This document shows, one piece after another, positions 63,458-64,000 of a stretch of DNA of 64,000 bases. The position numbers and the translations under genes are program-made. The DNA is taken from assembly GCA_900660155.1 (NCBI GenBank), contig CABFPE010000210.1:579415-643414 (forward strand), given 5' to 3'. The stretch is from Hofstenia miamia (Eukaryota; Xenacoelomorpha; Acoela; Hofsteniidae). How positions within the stretch are numbered: position 1 is the stretch's first letter; each line of letters begins with the position of its first letter. The notes below the pieces were generated by a model. It was given only the letters and a program-made list of their open reading frames with translations, was not told the DNA's origin and did no database searches.

Positions 63458-63707
63458 TATATAAACATTTTAAAATCTCAAATCATTATATACAATGTCC
63501 GCGGTACAATGATGCAATTTACACAAGTGCTGGCTCATTATCATTTACCGAATTCAAAAACACTTTGCAAACACCAAACAAAAGACTAAACTAACGTGTG
63601 CGTGCAATTTTAAAAAGTATTGGTACAATCCCCGCCCAACTGGTTAAAAATAATCGCGTTTATGAGGCTATAAATAGAAAAGAACTTATGGTTTGGAATT
63701 AATTGTA

Positions 63708-64000
63708 ATGGATAAACACTTGCACCAGTTGTGCACCTCATTAAGATCATCTGCTAGTTTTGGAGGTGCTTATGAGTTGTATTGCAAAGCTAAATTTAAA
63801 TTCACAAAAATAACTCCGGAAAATGTAAGAAATTACCTTGCTACAAATGATATGTACACTCTACACAAGTCAGCTGTGAGAAAATTCCCACGTCAACGTG
63901 TTATTGCATTTGGCATTGATGAAATATGGACTATGGATTTGGCAGTTGTTGAAAGTCTAGCATCATACAATAGAGGGATAAAGTACTTGCTTGTTTGTTA
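63708..64000 (+). CDS. Polinton integrase (retroviral-type), N-terminal 97 codons
   Basis: Open from ATG at 63708 to the window edge. The first 60 residues form the conserved helical region of Polinton integrases (GGAYELYCKAKF, NYLATNDMYTLHKSAVRKFPR). The core then starts with GIDEIWTMDLAVVE, where D77 would be the first Asp of the DDE triad, and SYNRGIKYLLV follows. Polinton integrases normally carry R-(R/K)-x-F-P and D-x-x-(W/F)-x-x-D-L at these positions. The enzyme would insert the element into host DNA in the nucleus. There is no stop or shift in the part visible, unlike every other transposon gene in the window, so it may be functional. The Asp 2 and Glu lie outside. Confidence 0.88.
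   Translation, partial: MDKHLHQLCTSLRSSASFGGAYELYCKAKFKFTKITPENVRNYLATNDMYTLHKSAVRKFPRQRVIAFGIDEIWTMDLAVVESLASYNRGIKYLLVC

Larger units (their letters stand above)
60794..64000 (+). mobile_element. Polinton/Maverick element, integrase-side end (runs off window)
   Basis: It starts AGTAGTATAC, then carries the CCAAT/CRE/E-box module shared with the termini at 13531 and 22147. Further in lie a minisatellite and repeats shared with 18677-20925, a small ORF (63190-63457) and an integrase (from 63708). Polintons are 15-20 kb self-synthesising DNA transposons or virus-like elements, so most of it would lie to the right. It shows less decay than the other copies. Confidence 0.75.

Noticed and set aside
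1-64000. tRNA, rRNA or other structured RNA genes
   Set aside because: No B-box-like or cloverleaf pattern was found by eye; a covariance-model search would be needed to exclude them.

Overview
This window looks like animal nuclear DNA from an AT-rich genome; I cannot name the species. It has no operons or bacterial-type signals. One conserved gene, striatin, is split into 14 exons with GT-AG introns. Six of its introns are only 42-47 bp long, while others run to 8 kb. The rest is mostly transposon debris: Polinton/Maverick elements, a Ty3/gypsy LTR element, several non-LTR (LINE) fragments, a tyrosine-recombinase (Crypton/Ngaro-like) relic and a probable P-element relic.

Layout. 1-6.1 kb: a LINE reverse-transcriptase remnant, then an intact single-exon gene (1296-2465) for a secreted, glycosylated protein that repeats like a beta-helix, then unassigned DNA. 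6.1-10.4 kb: an internally deleted Ty3/gypsy element on the minus strand (LTRs, integrase, and a broken ORF in the env position); an 18/19 match to the Tn5/Nextera mosaic end lies inside it. 10.4-13.5 kb: unassigned DNA and a LINE fragment. 13.5-27 kb: a nest of decayed Polinton ends. It holds two direct copies of one terminus with the same LINE flank, an inverted copy, small unknown ORFs, and a protein-primed DNA polymerase B pseudogene that has lost catalytic residues. A 1000-N gap and several single-N joins next to duplicated sequence show that assembly here is unreliable. 27-36.9 kb: almost featureless, AT-rich and nearly free of CG dinucleotides. 36.9-53.6 kb: striatin (673 codons, plus strand), with transposon relics in its introns. 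53.6-60.8 kb: LINE fragments, including one element (esterase ORF1 plus endonuclease) followed by a reverse-transcriptase half in the opposite orientation. 60.8-64 kb: the start of a less decayed Polinton, with terminal repeat, subterminal minisatellite, a small ORF and an integrase that is open to the window edge.

How it fits together. Striatin would be the regulatory scaffold of the PP2A (STRIPAK) complex and is the only gene I can name with confidence. The Polinton family occurs both in the CG-poor block (6.1-36.9 kb) and outside it. The copies inside show CG-to-TG type changes, so the block looks like a silenced, possibly methylated transposon nest ending about 230 bp upstream of the striatin start codon. 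A promoter-like module (CCAAT box, CRE palindrome, E-box) is conserved in the Polinton termini.
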